Assembly (NCBI RefSeq): GCF_000821085.1
Contig: NZ_CCXR01000001.1
Coordinates: forward strand, 620,001-684,000
Length of the DNA stretch: 64,000 bases
Direction: 5' to 3'
DNA from: Bacillus sp. B-jedd
GTDB lineage: Bacteria; Bacillota; Bacilli; Bacillales; Cytobacillaceae
Positions within the stretch are counted from its first letter, which is position 1. Every line of letters starts with the position of its first letter. Below, one piece after another: positions 26,621 through 35,855 of the stretch. Under the pieces are notes generated by a model. That model was not told where the DNA came from. It saw nothing but the letters and a program-made list of their open reading frames with translations, and made no database searches. The position numbers and the translations under genes were made by a program.

Positions 26621-27403
26621 TTAAAGGAGGGATTCGGCGCCGTCAATATATATTTCTGTGCCGGTGATGTGGTTTGAAAGGTTTGATGCCAGGAAGAAAA
26701 CAAGGTCGGCTACCTGCTCGGGCTTGCCCGAAGCGTTTTCCAGCGGCTGATTTCCTTCGGGATATTCCACTGGAATCGTAATCTTTTCAAGCTGGTCCTG
26801 TTCCCTAAACGTGCTTTCCTCAATATTTGTCTCAATGGCGCCAGGACAGATCGTATTGACCCTTATTTTATAGCTTGCCAGTTCAAGGGCGGCCATCCGT
26901 CCAAAGCCTGCCTGGCCGATTTTCGATGTACTATAAGCAGACATTCCGAAATTTTTATAAATGCGGTTTCCATTAATGGAACTGGTGATAATGATGCTGC
27001 CACCCTGCTTTTTCATATAAGGAATGGCATATTTCACGGTCAGGAACGTGCCCTTGAGATTGGTAGTAATCGTTTCATCCCATTCCTCAGGTTCCAAATC
27101 CTCGATTGGCGCGACCACTCCGTTTATTCCGGCATTCGCAAATACAATATCAATCTGTCCAAATTCACCGAATGCATCTGAAAATGCCTTTTTTACCTCC
27201 TCGGGTTTTGACACATCACATTCAACGATCATCGCTTTCCCGTCTTTCTTCTCAATAATTGCCTTTACCTCTTCGGCATCTTCCTTTTTTAAATCCACCA
27301 GTGCGACACTTGCGCCTTCACTGGCAAGCTTAAGGGCCGAAGCGCGCCCAATCCCGGAGCTTGCCCCGGTCACCAACGCAACTTTTCCATCAAGGTACCC
27401 CAT
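26621..27403 (-). CDS. Short-chain dehydrogenase/reductase (SDR)
   Basis: This 260-residue classical SDR has the NAD(P)-binding TGASSGIG (about residues 11-18), NNAG-equivalent FANAGI, the catalytic serine in SSINGN, YSTSKIG with the catalytic tyrosine and lysine, and a CPGAIETNI motif. An acidic residue after the second strand (VDLKKED) suggests NAD preference. The substrate is unknown. ATG 27403 is preferred over 27409 because GAGGGGG then lies at usable spacing. It is isolated on the minus strand between two plus-strand genes. Confidence 0.88.
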   Translation of the reverse strand: MGYLDGKVALVTGASSGIGRASALKLASEGASVALVDLKKEDAEEVKAIIEKKDGKAMIVECDVSKPEEVKKAFSDAFGEFGQIDIVFANAGINGVVAPIEDLEPEEWDETITTNLKGTFLTVKYAIPYMKKQGGSIIITSSINGNRIYKNFGMSAYSTSKIGQAGFGRMAALELASYKIRVNTICPGAIETNIEESTFREQDQLEKITIPVEYPEGNQPLENASGKPEQVADLVFFLASNLSNHITGTEIYIDGAESLL

Positions 27404-27597
27404 AGTCATCCCCCTCTACATTAATAACTCTCTACATCTATCCCCATTTTTCCGCGAAGGAAACATCGCCCAAGGAATGATATTAACAGGGACAAATTCT
27501 TTTAGTGAAACAAAAAAGAGTGATAACCCGTCAGTTTAGACGAGTATAATAAATAGCAGATACTTACAAAAGGTCCTGAAGAAAGGATAGGGGAAAC

Positions 27598-29556
27598 ATG
27601 GCTGAGGTGATTAAGCGCGACAGTATGCTTTTATACTTGGTTTTTTCAATTATTTTTATGGAATTTATTTTTAGAATGGGTACACAGGAAACCTTCAACA
27701 CTAGGGATTTTATTTTAACGATTATCTTTAACCTTGCCTTGTCACTGTTTTTTTATTTTCTGATCAGCTTTACATCCGGGAAAGCCGCCCACATCCTCGG
27801 GATTGTCATCCTCGGGATCATTACATGCCTTTATATCTCACAGTTTGTTTATTTCCGTTTTTTCAAAACCTTTTATAGCATCTACTCGGTCGGAAACGGC
27901 GGGCAAGTATTGGAATTCTGGAAAGATATTTACAACCATTTGATTGGCCAATTACAGTGGCTGATTCCTATGCTACTCCCGTTGCTTGTTTTCGCTTTCT
28001 TTGGCAAAAAAATTATCTCATTTCAAAAGTATGACAAGTTGAACAGGCTTTCCATTCTCGGCTGTTTTATCATTGCCCAGCTTGCTGGGCTTGGCACTGT
28101 CTACGCAAGCGGTAAAGAAATGAATTCAGCCTATGACCTTTATTATAGAAGCAGCATGCCGCTTCTTTCTGTTGAAAAGCTTGGACTAATAACGACAATG
28201 AGAGTTGATTTGCAGCGGCTTATAACAGGGTGGGCCCCGCAAATCGACCTTCCTGCAAAAAACACCCAAGTAATAGGTTCGGATTTACTGCCAGGCCTGC
28301 CTGATATAGAGGAAAAGCCGCTTGAATACAATGTGATGGATATTGATTTTAAAGAATTGGTAGCAAATGAAAAAAATCAGGAAGTTAAAAATATGCATGC
28401 ATATTTCAGTCAGGCACATCCAACGGAGAAAAATGAGCATACAGGGAAATTCAAGGGGTATAATCTTATCTTTATTACGGCTGAAAGCTTTTCTCCCTAT
28501 GCGGTCCATAAGGAAATAACACCGACACTATATAAACTTGTCCACGAGGGTTACAATTTCAAGAATTTCTATAATCCGATTTGGGGGGTTAGCACCTCGG
28601 ATGGTGAATATGTTGCCTGCACAGGGCTGTTGCCGAAAAGTGGAGTATGGAGTTTTCAAGAGTCGGGAGCGAACTATCTTCCTTTTGTGATGGGCAACCA
28701 GCTGAAGAAGCTAGGTTATGAAACGAAGGCTTACCACAATCACTCTTTCTCCTACTATAGAAGGGATTTATCACACCCTAATATGGGCTATGACTACAAA
28801 GGGCTTGGGAAGGGGCTTGCGGTTAAAAAAACATGGCCGGAATCTGATCTGGAAATGGTAGAAAAAACTGTTCCGGAATACATTGGAAACGAACCCTTCC
28901 ATGCATATTACATGACTGTCAGCGGCCATATGCAGTATTCCTTTACAGGAAATTACATCGCCTGGAAAAATAAAAAGTTTGTCGACGGACTCCCTCTATC
29001 TGACCAGGCAAAGGCTTATATCGCCACCCAGGTAGAACTGGACAGGGCGCTGGAAAAGCTGCTGAAAGATTTGGAGGCAGCTGGAGTGGCGGATCGGACA
29101 TTAATCGCGCTCAGTGCCGACCACTATCCGTATGGCCTGGAGGAGAAGACGATTGATGAACTGGCCGGGCATAAAGTGGAAAAAAATTTCGAAATTTTTA
29201 AGAGTCCGTTCATTTTATATGCAAAAGGAATGGAACCTGAAGTCATTGACAAGCCAGTTTCTAGCTTGGATATCATACCGACTCTTTCAAATCTGCTCGG
29301 GCTGGAATTTGACTCAAGGCTTCTGATGGGCACTGATATTTTTTCTGCCGCTCCTCCTTTGGTTGTATTTTTGAATAAAAGTTTTATTACAGAGAAGGGC
29401 AGTTTCAATTCTGTCACCGGGGAATTTAAACAGTCGGGAGCAGGGAATGTGGATCAAAACTATATTAAAGCTATTTCCTCCGTTGTCCAGGAAAAATTTT
29501 ATTTCTCAGCCAAAATCCTGGAAACGGATTATTATCAAAAATTGTTCAATCCTTAA
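27598..29556 (+). CDS. LTA synthase family sulfatase-type membrane protein
   Basis: This 652-residue protein has five N-terminal membrane segments (about residues 10-185) and an extracytoplasmic sulfatase domain. The domain contains ITAESFSPY with the metal-binding Glu near 297, GVSTSDGEYVAC with the candidate catalytic Thr near 332, VSGHMQYS, and SADHYPYG with metal ligands Asp and His. The family transfers glycerol-phosphate from phosphatidylglycerol to build lipoteichoic acid, or acts as a primase-like paralogue. It resembles the non-canonical LtaS paralogues of Bacillus; which one is not resolved. Confidence 0.85.
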   Translation: MAEVIKRDSMLLYLVFSIIFMEFIFRMGTQETFNTRDFILTIIFNLALSLFFYFLISFTSGKAAHILGIVILGIITCLYISQFVYFRFFKTFYSIYSVGNGGQVLEFWKDIYNHLIGQLQWLIPMLLPLLVFAFFGKKIISFQKYDKLNRLSILGCFIIAQLAGLGTVYASGKEMNSAYDLYYRSSMPLLSVEKLGLITTMRVDLQRLITGWAPQIDLPAKNTQVIGSDLLPGLPDIEEKPLEYNVMDIDFKELVANEKNQEVKNMHAYFSQAHPTEKNEHTGKFKGYNLIFITAESFSPYAVHKEITPTLYKLVHEGYNFKNFYNPIWGVSTSDGEYVACTGLLPKSGVWSFQESGANYLPFVMGNQLKKLGYETKAYHNHSFSYYRRDLSHPNMGYDYKGLGKGLAVKKTWPESDLEMVEKTVPEYIGNEPFHAYYMTVSGHMQYSFTGNYIAWKNKKFVDGLPLSDQAKAYIATQVELDRALEKLLKDLEAAGVADRTLIALSADHYPYGLEEKTIDELAGHKVEKNFEIFKSPFILYAKGMEPEVIDKPVSSLDIIPTLSNLLGLEFDSRLLMGTDIFSAAPPLVVFLNKSFITEKGSFNSVTGEFKQSGAGNVDQNYIKAISSVVQEKFYFSAKILETDYYQKLFNP

Positions 29557-29567
29557 AGTTGTTGATT

Positions 29568-29608
29568 AAGGGCAATTGGCCCAAACTGGGACCATTGTCC
29601 TTTTTTTT
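29568..29608 (+). terminator. Intrinsic terminator after LTA synthase-like gene
   Basis: AAGGGCAATTGG and CCATTGTCCTT pair with one wobble and are followed by eight T residues. Confidence 0.85.
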
Positions 29609-29646
29609 GTCATATTTTAATAATTCGGTCATATTTGTTGTGTGCT

Positions 29647-29656
29647 TTGTCGACAA
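29647..29656. promoter_or_regulatory. Possible Spo0A-type box upstream of PAS kinase
   Basis: TTGTCGACAA is a perfect 10-base palindrome containing TTGTCGA, which matches the 0A-box consensus except at its last position. It lies 120 bases before the kinase gene. It may equally be a chance SalI-type palindrome. Confidence 0.25.
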
Positions 29657-29779
29657 GAACTAGTAAAATTCGGTAAAATGGAACCACATGGTTATTGATT
29701 GGTCTGCCGCAGGAAGAATCATGGTAAGGATCCGGCAGGGTGATTCTGGAAAAGTGAATTCCCGAATAGAGGAGGGATT

Positions 29780-31273
29780 ATGATGTCCAGTAGCAGCCAG
29801 CTTTTTGGCAGCGAACACCATTACGTTGATTTTGATCCGGATCAATTAATAGATTTATTTTTTAATTGTACCCCGGATGGGTTTGCTATCGTGGACATGG
29901 ATAATCGTTTTGTTAAAGTCAATCCGATGTATTGCAGGATTTTCGGATATGAAGAGCATGAAATTATTGGCCGGGATCTGAATGATTTCATCCATTCGGA
30001 ACGGGTAAGGCTAATCATTGAAGAAGTGAAACAGGGCAGGACTTTTACAAACGTTAAATTCCAGCGGTTCCGTAAAGATGGCCAATTGATTGATACGGCC
30101 GTTTCCTATTCCCCATTCCGTAATGCCAAAGGCGATATCATCGCTGTCATCGGCATAGTCCGGGACATTACAGAATCGAAAATCCTGGAAAGAGAACTTG
30201 AAAAAACGAGGGAACTATACAGGCTGATCACTGAAAACACGAGTGATTTGATCAGTATCTTTACGAATACAAAGGAACGGAATTTTATTTTTGCTTCTCC
30301 CTCTCACGAAAAGTTGTTTGGACTGCCGCCATCGGCAATTGTCGGAAAAAGCCTCCTTGGTTGTATTGGCCCGGAGGATGCAGTGCATTTTGAAATGCTT
30401 TTGGAAAGATATAAACAAACAGGTGAACCAATCCTATTCGAAAAAGAATTAAAATTGCCCACAGGTAAAATTGCCTATCTTGAATACAATATATCGCCTA
30501 CTTATAATGACAAAAATGAGATTGAAACATTTGTCGCCGTCGCCAGGAATGTCACTGACCGGGTTAATAATGAAAACGCGCTCCGAAATCTGGACCGCCT
30601 TTCCATTATCGGCCAACTCGCCGCAGGGGTAGCGCATGAAATCAGAAATCCCCTAACCTCGCTGAAGGGATTTTCCAAGCTTCTGCAAAATGATACTTCG
30701 AGGGAGAAACAGGAACAATACCTTGATATCATCCGCAATGAACTGGATCGGATCGATATGATCGTCAATGAATTCATGTCATTGGCAAAACCCCAGGCCA
30801 TCCAATTCATTAAGGTTAGTTTAATCTCAATTATTGAAAGTACAATCAATATCCTTCAGCCTCAGGCGATGCTCCACAATGTGCAAATAAAAACAGACTA
30901 TCCGGCAGAAGATATTGAATTGCTATGCAGCCCCAACCAACTGAAGCAGGTTTTTGTGAATTTCATTAAAAATGCCATCGAGGCGATGCCGGAAGGCGGA
31001 AATGTATTTATCAAGGTCCGCAGGCTGCATATCCGTACCGTCCTGATTACGTTTACTGATGAAGGGACAGGCATAGATCCGGATTTGGTCCAGTTTCTTG
31101 GGACACCGTTCTATACGACAAAGGACAAAGGAATTGGCCTCGGTCTGACCGTCAGCAATAAAATTGTCCAGGAACATAAAGGCAAAATGAAAATTGACAG
31201 CCAGGCGGGAATTGGCACGACCATCAGCGTGGAATTGGAATGCCTGGAACCGAATACAAAGGCGCATGGATAA
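29780..31273 (+). CDS. PAS-domain sensor histidine kinase (sporulation-kinase-like)
   Basis: This 497-residue kinase has two PAS domains (about residues 22-135 and 145-265), no membrane segment, then the H box GVAHEIRNPLTSLKG with the phosphorylated His near 286. The N box NQLKQVFVNFIKNAIEAM and the G boxes DEGTGI and GIGLGLTVS follow. The absence of transmembrane helices, the two PAS domains and the H-box type match the KinA/KinE group that feeds phosphate to Spo0F. No response regulator is adjacent, which also fits orphan sporulation kinases. The assignment to a specific Kin is not made. Confidence 0.85.
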   Translation: MMSSSSQLFGSEHHYVDFDPDQLIDLFFNCTPDGFAIVDMDNRFVKVNPMYCRIFGYEEHEIIGRDLNDFIHSERVRLIIEEVKQGRTFTNVKFQRFRKDGQLIDTAVSYSPFRNAKGDIIAVIGIVRDITESKILERELEKTRELYRLITENTSDLISIFTNTKERNFIFASPSHEKLFGLPPSAIVGKSLLGCIGPEDAVHFEMLLERYKQTGEPILFEKELKLPTGKIAYLEYNISPTYNDKNEIETFVAVARNVTDRVNNENALRNLDRLSIIGQLAAGVAHEIRNPLTSLKGFSKLLQNDTSREKQEQYLDIIRNELDRIDMIVNEFMSLAKPQAIQFIKVSLISIIESTINILQPQAMLHNVQIKTDYPAEDIELLCSPNQLKQVFVNFIKNAIEAMPEGGNVFIKVRRLHIRTVLITFTDEGTGIDPDLVQFLGTPFYTTKDKGIGLGLTVSNKIVQEHKGKMKIDSQAGIGTTISVELECLEPNTKAHG

Positions 31274-31290
31274 CCCCATGCGCCTTTGTT
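31258..31290. terminator. Terminator overlapping the kinase stop codon
   Basis: GGCGCATGG/CCATGCGCC arms include the end of the kinase gene and precede TTTGTTATTT. It lies between convergent kinase and pepF genes. Confidence 0.75.
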
Positions 31291-31311
31291 ATTTGCTTTT
31301 GCGAATTAAAA

Positions 31312-33132
31312 CTATTTTCCCTGGTAGGATTTTTCGAGCTCATCAATCAATGAACCGACAAAGGAAACAGCCGTACGGATTGGCTCCGGAGACGACATGT
31401 CCACTCCGGCATGCTTCATCAGCTCTAGCGGTTTCATCGTTCCGCCCGCGCGGAGGACCTCAAGCCAGCGGTCCACTGCCGGCTGCCCTTCCTCTTTTAT
31501 TAGCTGGGCAGCAGCCGTTGAGGCAGTCAGACCGGCGGAATAAGTATATGGATACAAGCCCATATAGTAATGCGGCTGCCGCATCCAGGTGAGGCTGGCT
31601 CCTTCATCAAGCACGACACTGTCACCCCAGAACTCGGCAAGTACTTTGCCTTTCATTTCGGATAGAGTTTTAGCGGTCAGTGCCTCGCCTTTTTCGGCAA
31701 ATGCATATACCCTGCGCTGGAATTCCCCTTCAAGCAAGTGAGTGACGAAATTGTGGTAATAAGTACTCAGCAATTGAAGAATGACCCAACGGCGCATCTG
31801 CTGATCTTCGCTGCCGTCCATCAGATGCTGGGCCAGCAGCAGTTCATTCATTGTTGATGGGGCTTCAATGAAGTACATTGAAGGCCTTGTATTCATGATT
31901 CTCTGCTCTTTATTGGCCAGGTAAAAATGTCCGGCATGTCCGTATTCATGGGCTAGTGTAAAAGCGCCGCGCATATTATTTTGCCAGGTAATCAAAATAT
32001 ACGGATGGGCTCCGTAAGGGCTTGAACAAAATGCCCCTGTCGATTTCCCTATGTTATCGGCCAAATCAACCCATCTTTCTTCAAATCCTTTTTGCATAAT
32101 TGCGCTGTATTCCGGTCCCATGACTTTCAGTGATTCGATGATCAGCTTGCTTGCTTCTTCATAGGTGGTTTCCGGATTGAAGTCCGGATCCATTGGTGCC
32201 TTCAAGTCGCAGAATTGAAGTTCCTCAAGCCCGAGGACATCCTTTTTCAGCTTTGCAAACCGGCGCATATGCGGCGCCAGTTCATTGAAGATGATATCGA
32301 GCTGATTGTTATACATCTCCATCGAAACCTGTTGAGGCTCGAGCAGCATTTCTGTAACGGAGCCGTAGTTTCGGAGACGGGCAAGCGCTACCTGCTTTTT
32401 TACTTCCGTTGCATAAGTGCCTGCAATTGTATTTGTATACCGTTTTAAGGTTTTGACAAAAGAGTGATAAGCTTTCCTGCGGATTTCAGTATTGGCGGAA
32501 AACTCGTATCTGTTTTCAAATAAAGCGAATGACACAGGCAGTTCATTTCCTTGTTCATCGGTGATGGATTCAAACTCCATGTCGGCCAGCTTGCTTAAAT
32601 TATAGATGGCGTATGGGGCGCCCTGTAATTCGCCGAGAGCCGCCAAAGCTTCTTCAGTCTCAGGTGAAAGCCGGTGCTTTTTCGTTTTAAGCAATTCTTC
32701 CAATGTTCTTCGGAAAGGCTTGAGTCCAGGCTCATCACTCATATACGTTTCCACCAGTGTTTCCGGCAAGGAAAGAATTTCTGAATCGATGAATGATAAT
32801 GCCGCATTAACCGAAGTCCTTACCTGGCCGGCTTTTCCGGAATTCGCCTGATTGACCGGATCTGTACCGTCTGCAGATTGCTTCAGGTTTGCATATGTGG
32901 TGATCTTAATCAATTTCATGAAAAGCTTTTCTTGCGCTTCCAAACATTTAAGGAGCACAGAAGCACTCTTCCCCAGATTGCCCCTGAAATCTGAAAATAC
33001 CTTCAAATCCTCTGAAACACTAAGTAAGTCATTTTCCCATTCAGCATCACTTTGGTACAAAACAGACAAATCCCAAGTCAAATCCACAGGAACCTCCGAA
33101 CGCACCAACCGCTTTTCCGTTGTCTTAGCCAC
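31312..33132 (-). CDS. pepF: Oligoendopeptidase F
   Basis: This 606-residue M3B zinc peptidase has the metal site LAHEYGHAGHF near residue 390 and the downstream ligand region EAPSTMNELLL. It also has the family N-terminus RSEVPVDLTWDLSVLY. It hydrolyses short peptides in the cytoplasm. The reading frame is open upstream, but the GTG codons at 33135 and 33132 follow GGGGGG at proper spacing and give the usual N-terminus; 33132 was chosen. It is monocistronic between two plus-strand genes. Confidence 0.92.
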   Translation of the reverse strand: MAKTTEKRLVRSEVPVDLTWDLSVLYQSDAEWENDLLSVSEDLKVFSDFRGNLGKSASVLLKCLEAQEKLFMKLIKITTYANLKQSADGTDPVNQANSGKAGQVRTSVNAALSFIDSEILSLPETLVETYMSDEPGLKPFRRTLEELLKTKKHRLSPETEEALAALGELQGAPYAIYNLSKLADMEFESITDEQGNELPVSFALFENRYEFSANTEIRRKAYHSFVKTLKRYTNTIAGTYATEVKKQVALARLRNYGSVTEMLLEPQQVSMEMYNNQLDIIFNELAPHMRRFAKLKKDVLGLEELQFCDLKAPMDPDFNPETTYEEASKLIIESLKVMGPEYSAIMQKGFEERWVDLADNIGKSTGAFCSSPYGAHPYILITWQNNMRGAFTLAHEYGHAGHFYLANKEQRIMNTRPSMYFIEAPSTMNELLLAQHLMDGSEDQQMRRWVILQLLSTYYHNFVTHLLEGEFQRRVYAFAEKGEALTAKTLSEMKGKVLAEFWGDSVVLDEGASLTWMRQPHYYMGLYPYTYSAGLTASTAAAQLIKEEGQPAVDRWLEVLRAGGTMKPLELMKHAGVDMSSPEPIRTAVSFVGSLIDELEKSYQGK

Positions 33133-33256
33133 CACATAACCCCCCAATAAATTTCGTATTACTAAATATTTCTCATTATAGCAGAATGATGCAGAGGTCG
33201 GTTCCAATGCTTCATAACTTTTTAAAAAATTTCGAAAAAATATCTTTTCTTAAGTC

Positions 33257-33287
33257 TTGACCTTTACGTTGCGTAAAGGTGTAAAGT
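33257..33287 (+). promoter_or_regulatory. MerR-type promoter-operator
   Basis: TTGACC (33257-33262) and TAAAGT (33282-33287) are separated by 19 bases, the long spacer typical of MerR targets. The spacer region holds a perfect palindrome at 33260-33280: arms ACCTTTACG and CGTAAAGGT around TTG. This is the layout of an autoregulated MerR gene. Confidence 0.85.
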
Positions 33288-33309
33288 GGAAAGTAAGGAG
33301 GGAAACGGA

Positions 33310-34074
33310 ATGGAATACACAGTGCAAAAACTGGCTAAAATGGCAGGCATCAGTCCTAGGACGTTAAGGTATTATGATGAAATTGAAATCCTGAAGCCGG
33401 CAAGGATTAGTTCATCAGGCTACCGGATTTATGGGGAGATCGAGATTAATAAATTGCAGCAAATCCTGTTTTACAGGGAGCTTGGCGTTTCATTGGAGGA
33501 CATCGGGAAGATCGTCAATTCCCCTTCGTTTGATGGGACAGCGGCACTGCGGGACCACCGTGATAAACTCCTTGAAAAAAAGCGGCAGCTGGATCGGCTT
33601 CTTGCCAATGTGGAAAAAACACTTTTAGCAGCCGAAGGAGGCACAACCATGGAAGACAAAGAAAAATTTGAAGGCTTTAAGCAAAAAATGATAGACGAAA
33701 ATGAGGAAAAGTACGGAAAAGAAATTCGTGAGAAATACGGGGAAGAGGCGGTCGAGCAATCTTATGCACAGCTGAAAGGGATGACGCCTGAACAGCATAA
33801 GGAAGTGGAGGAACTAGCAGAAGAAATCCAGCGGACATTGGCGGAAGCCTTCGCAACAGGAAATCCGGCCGGGGAACTTGCCCAAAAAACAGCTGGCCTT
33901 CACAAGAAGTGGCTGTCATTTTACTGGGGAAGCTACAGCAAAGAAGCTCATGCCGGCCTTGCCCAGATGTATGTGGACGACGAAAGGTTCAGGCAGTATT
34001 ATGACAAAGACCAGCCGGGCAGCGCTGAGTTTCTGCGGGATGCTATCCATATTTACACAGGGGTGAAAAACTGA
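33310..34074 (+). CDS. MerR family regulator with TipAS ligand domain (Mta-like)
   Basis: This 254-residue protein has an N-terminal MerR domain: YTVQKLAKMAGISPRTLRYYDEIEILKPARISSSGYRIY in outline, then a coiled-coil dimerisation helix (about residues 80-115). A C-terminal TipAS/antibiotic-recognition domain follows (about 120-254). This is the layout of B. subtilis Mta and Streptomyces TipAL, which respond to hydrophobic antibiotics. The ATG at 33310 has GGAGGG upstream, and an autoregulatory palindrome lies in its promoter. The EamA exporter 0.8 kb downstream is a possible but unproven target. Confidence 0.9.
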   Translation: MEYTVQKLAKMAGISPRTLRYYDEIEILKPARISSSGYRIYGEIEINKLQQILFYRELGVSLEDIGKIVNSPSFDGTAALRDHRDKLLEKKRQLDRLLANVEKTLLAAEGGTTMEDKEKFEGFKQKMIDENEEKYGKEIREKYGEEAVEQSYAQLKGMTPEQHKEVEELAEEIQRTLAEAFATGNPAGELAQKTAGLHKKWLSFYWGSYSKEAHAGLAQMYVDDERFRQYYDKDQPGSAEFLRDAIHIYTGVKN

Positions 34075-34175
34075 ATCGTTTTGCAAACTTGCAATAGCCT
34101 AGGTCTCCTCTTGAAATTCTAACTTCAGAGGAGATTTTTTTGCTTAGAATCCATAGTTCATCATTCACTTTGGAC

Positions 34176-34745
34176 TTAGAGCCCGAACGCCGGTTGTCGG
34201 AAAGTCCTTCGGGCACTAAAGGCTTATTTAGAGCCCGAACAGCAGTTGTCGGAAGGTTCTTCGGGCACTAAAGGCTTATTTAGAGCACGAACGCCGGTAG
34301 TCGGAAGGTTCTTCGGGCACTAAAGGCTTACTTAGAGCCCGAACGCCGGTAGTCGGAAGGTCCTTCGGGCACTAAGGGCTTACTTAGAGCCCGAACGCCG
34401 GTTGTCGGAAGGTTCTTCGGGCACTAAAGGCTTACTTAGAGCCCGAACGCCGGTTGTCGGAAGGTCCTTCGGGCACTAAAGGCTTATTTAGAGCCTGAAC
34501 GCCGGTTGTTGTCGGAAGGTCCTTCGGGCACTAAAGGCTTACTTAGAGCCCGAACGCTGGTTGTCGGAAGGTTCTTCGGGCACTAAAGGCTTACTTAGAG
34601 CCCGAACGCCGGTTGTCGGAAGGTCCTTCGGGCACTAAAGGCTTACTTAGAGCCCGAACGCTGGTTGTCGGAAGGTCCTTCGGGCACTAAAGGCTTACTT
34701 AGAGCCCGAACGCCGGTTGTCAGCCGCCCCTTCGGGCACTAAAAG
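34176..34745. repeat. Tandem 52-bp palindromic repeat array 1 (11 units)
   Basis: Unit starts (at TTAG) are 34176, 34228, 34280, 34332, 34384, 34436, 34488, 34543, 34595, 34647 and 34699. All are 52 bases except one of 55, caused by a GTT insertion. Each unit has arms TTAGAGCCCGAA and TTCGGGCACTAA (one mismatched pair) around about 20 loop bases, then a 9-12 base linker AAGGCTTAC. The region is not coding: the period is not a multiple of three. It separates a MerR gene from an EamA gene on the same strand. See arrays at 45051 and 56731. Confidence 0.92.
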
Positions 34746-34865
34746 TGTGCCGAAAAACAGCTGGCTGCCGATTTAAAATTCCCCCCAAAAAAATAAAAGT
34801 TGAAAATTTTGAAAACATGAGCGAACATGAATTTAGAGAATAACAAACAAGGGGGAAACATCTGC

Positions 34866-35777
34866 GTGAAGACAGAACAACTGGCATTGCCCAGTGTAAG
34901 AGGGAAGGGTGTAGCGCTCGTACTGATTGGAGCGACATTGTGGGGGATATCAGGAACCGTGGCCCAATATCTGTTTCAACGGCAGGGAATCAGCCCTGCT
35001 TGGCTTGTCGATATCAGGCTTTTGATTTCCGGTTCAATCTTGCTGGTGATGGCGGGAATGAAGGACCCAAAGAGGATAATGGATATTTGGAAAACGAAAC
35101 ATGGCGCAGTCAGCTTGCTTTTGTTCAGCATTCTCGGCATGCTGGCGGTTCAATACACTTATTTCGCGGCGATTGATCACTCGAACGCTGCGGCGGCGAC
35201 TGTCCTTCAATACCTCGCACCGGTAATGATTGCTGGTTATATGGCGATTCGCTCAAAAAAACTGCCGACACGCTGGCAGTTTGCAGCAATTTTTCTGGCG
35301 TTATTGGGAACGCTTCTCCTTGTGACCAAAGGCAATATTGGCACCTTATCGATATCCGGACTGGCTGTTTTTTGGGGAATTGCTTCAGCTGTTGCACTGG
35401 CTTTTTACACCCTGCAGCCTAGAGGCCTTTTGGCCAGATGGGGATCAGTCACTGTAACAGGCTGGGGAATGGTTGTCGGTGGACTAAGTTTCAGTTTTGT
35501 CCATCCGCCATGGCTCTTCGTGGGTACTGTTTCTTTTCAATCGCTTTTCGCAGTTGCATTTGTTGTTATTTTTGGCACCCTGATCGCTTTTTACTGTTAT
35601 CTTGAAAGCCTGAAGTACATAAGCGCGTCGGAGACAAGCCTGCTCGCATCGGTAGAGCCATTATCGGCAGCATTGGTTTCTGTCCTTTGGCTGGGCGTCC
35701 CTTTCGGATTTGAGGAATGGCTTGGTACATTTTGCATTATCAGCACCATTTTTATTCTCGCAAAAAAGGCCTCCTAG
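34866..35777 (+). CDS. EamA (DMT) family transporter
   Basis: This 303-residue protein has ten membrane segments in two EamA repeats of about 140 residues each. It shows the family stretches GATLWGISGTVAQYLF, QYTYFAAIDHSNAAAATVLQYLAP and ESLKYISASETSLLASVEPLSA. It probably exports a small metabolite; the substrate is unknown. A GTG at 34866 is preferred because AAGGGGG precedes it by ten bases; the in-frame ATG at 34827 has no clear site. The gene begins about 120 bases after repeat array 1. Confidence 0.85.
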   Translation: MKTEQLALPSVRGKGVALVLIGATLWGISGTVAQYLFQRQGISPAWLVDIRLLISGSILLVMAGMKDPKRIMDIWKTKHGAVSLLLFSILGMLAVQYTYFAAIDHSNAAAATVLQYLAPVMIAGYMAIRSKKLPTRWQFAAIFLALLGTLLLVTKGNIGTLSISGLAVFWGIASAVALAFYTLQPRGLLARWGSVTVTGWGMVVGGLSFSFVHPPWLFVGTVSFQSLFAVAFVVIFGTLIAFYCYLESLKYISASETSLLASVEPLSAALVSVLWLGVPFGFEEWLGTFCIISTIFILAKKAS

Positions 35778-35794
35778 GCGGCAAGGGAAATTAA

Positions 35795-35826
35795 AAAAGG
35801 GGCAGCCGGCCGGCCGCCCCATTTTG
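35795..35826 (+). terminator. Intrinsic terminator after EamA gene
   Basis: GGGGCAGCCGGCCGGCCGCCCC is a self-complementary stem with one bulge, followed by ATTTTG. Confidence 0.75.
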
Positions 35827-35855
35827 CCTTCAAAAGGTGTTCGACGAAGGAGGAA

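Noticed and set aside
34176..34745. CRISPR array
   Set aside because: The whole 52-base unit is repeated, including what would be the spacer; there are no unique spacers and no cas genes.
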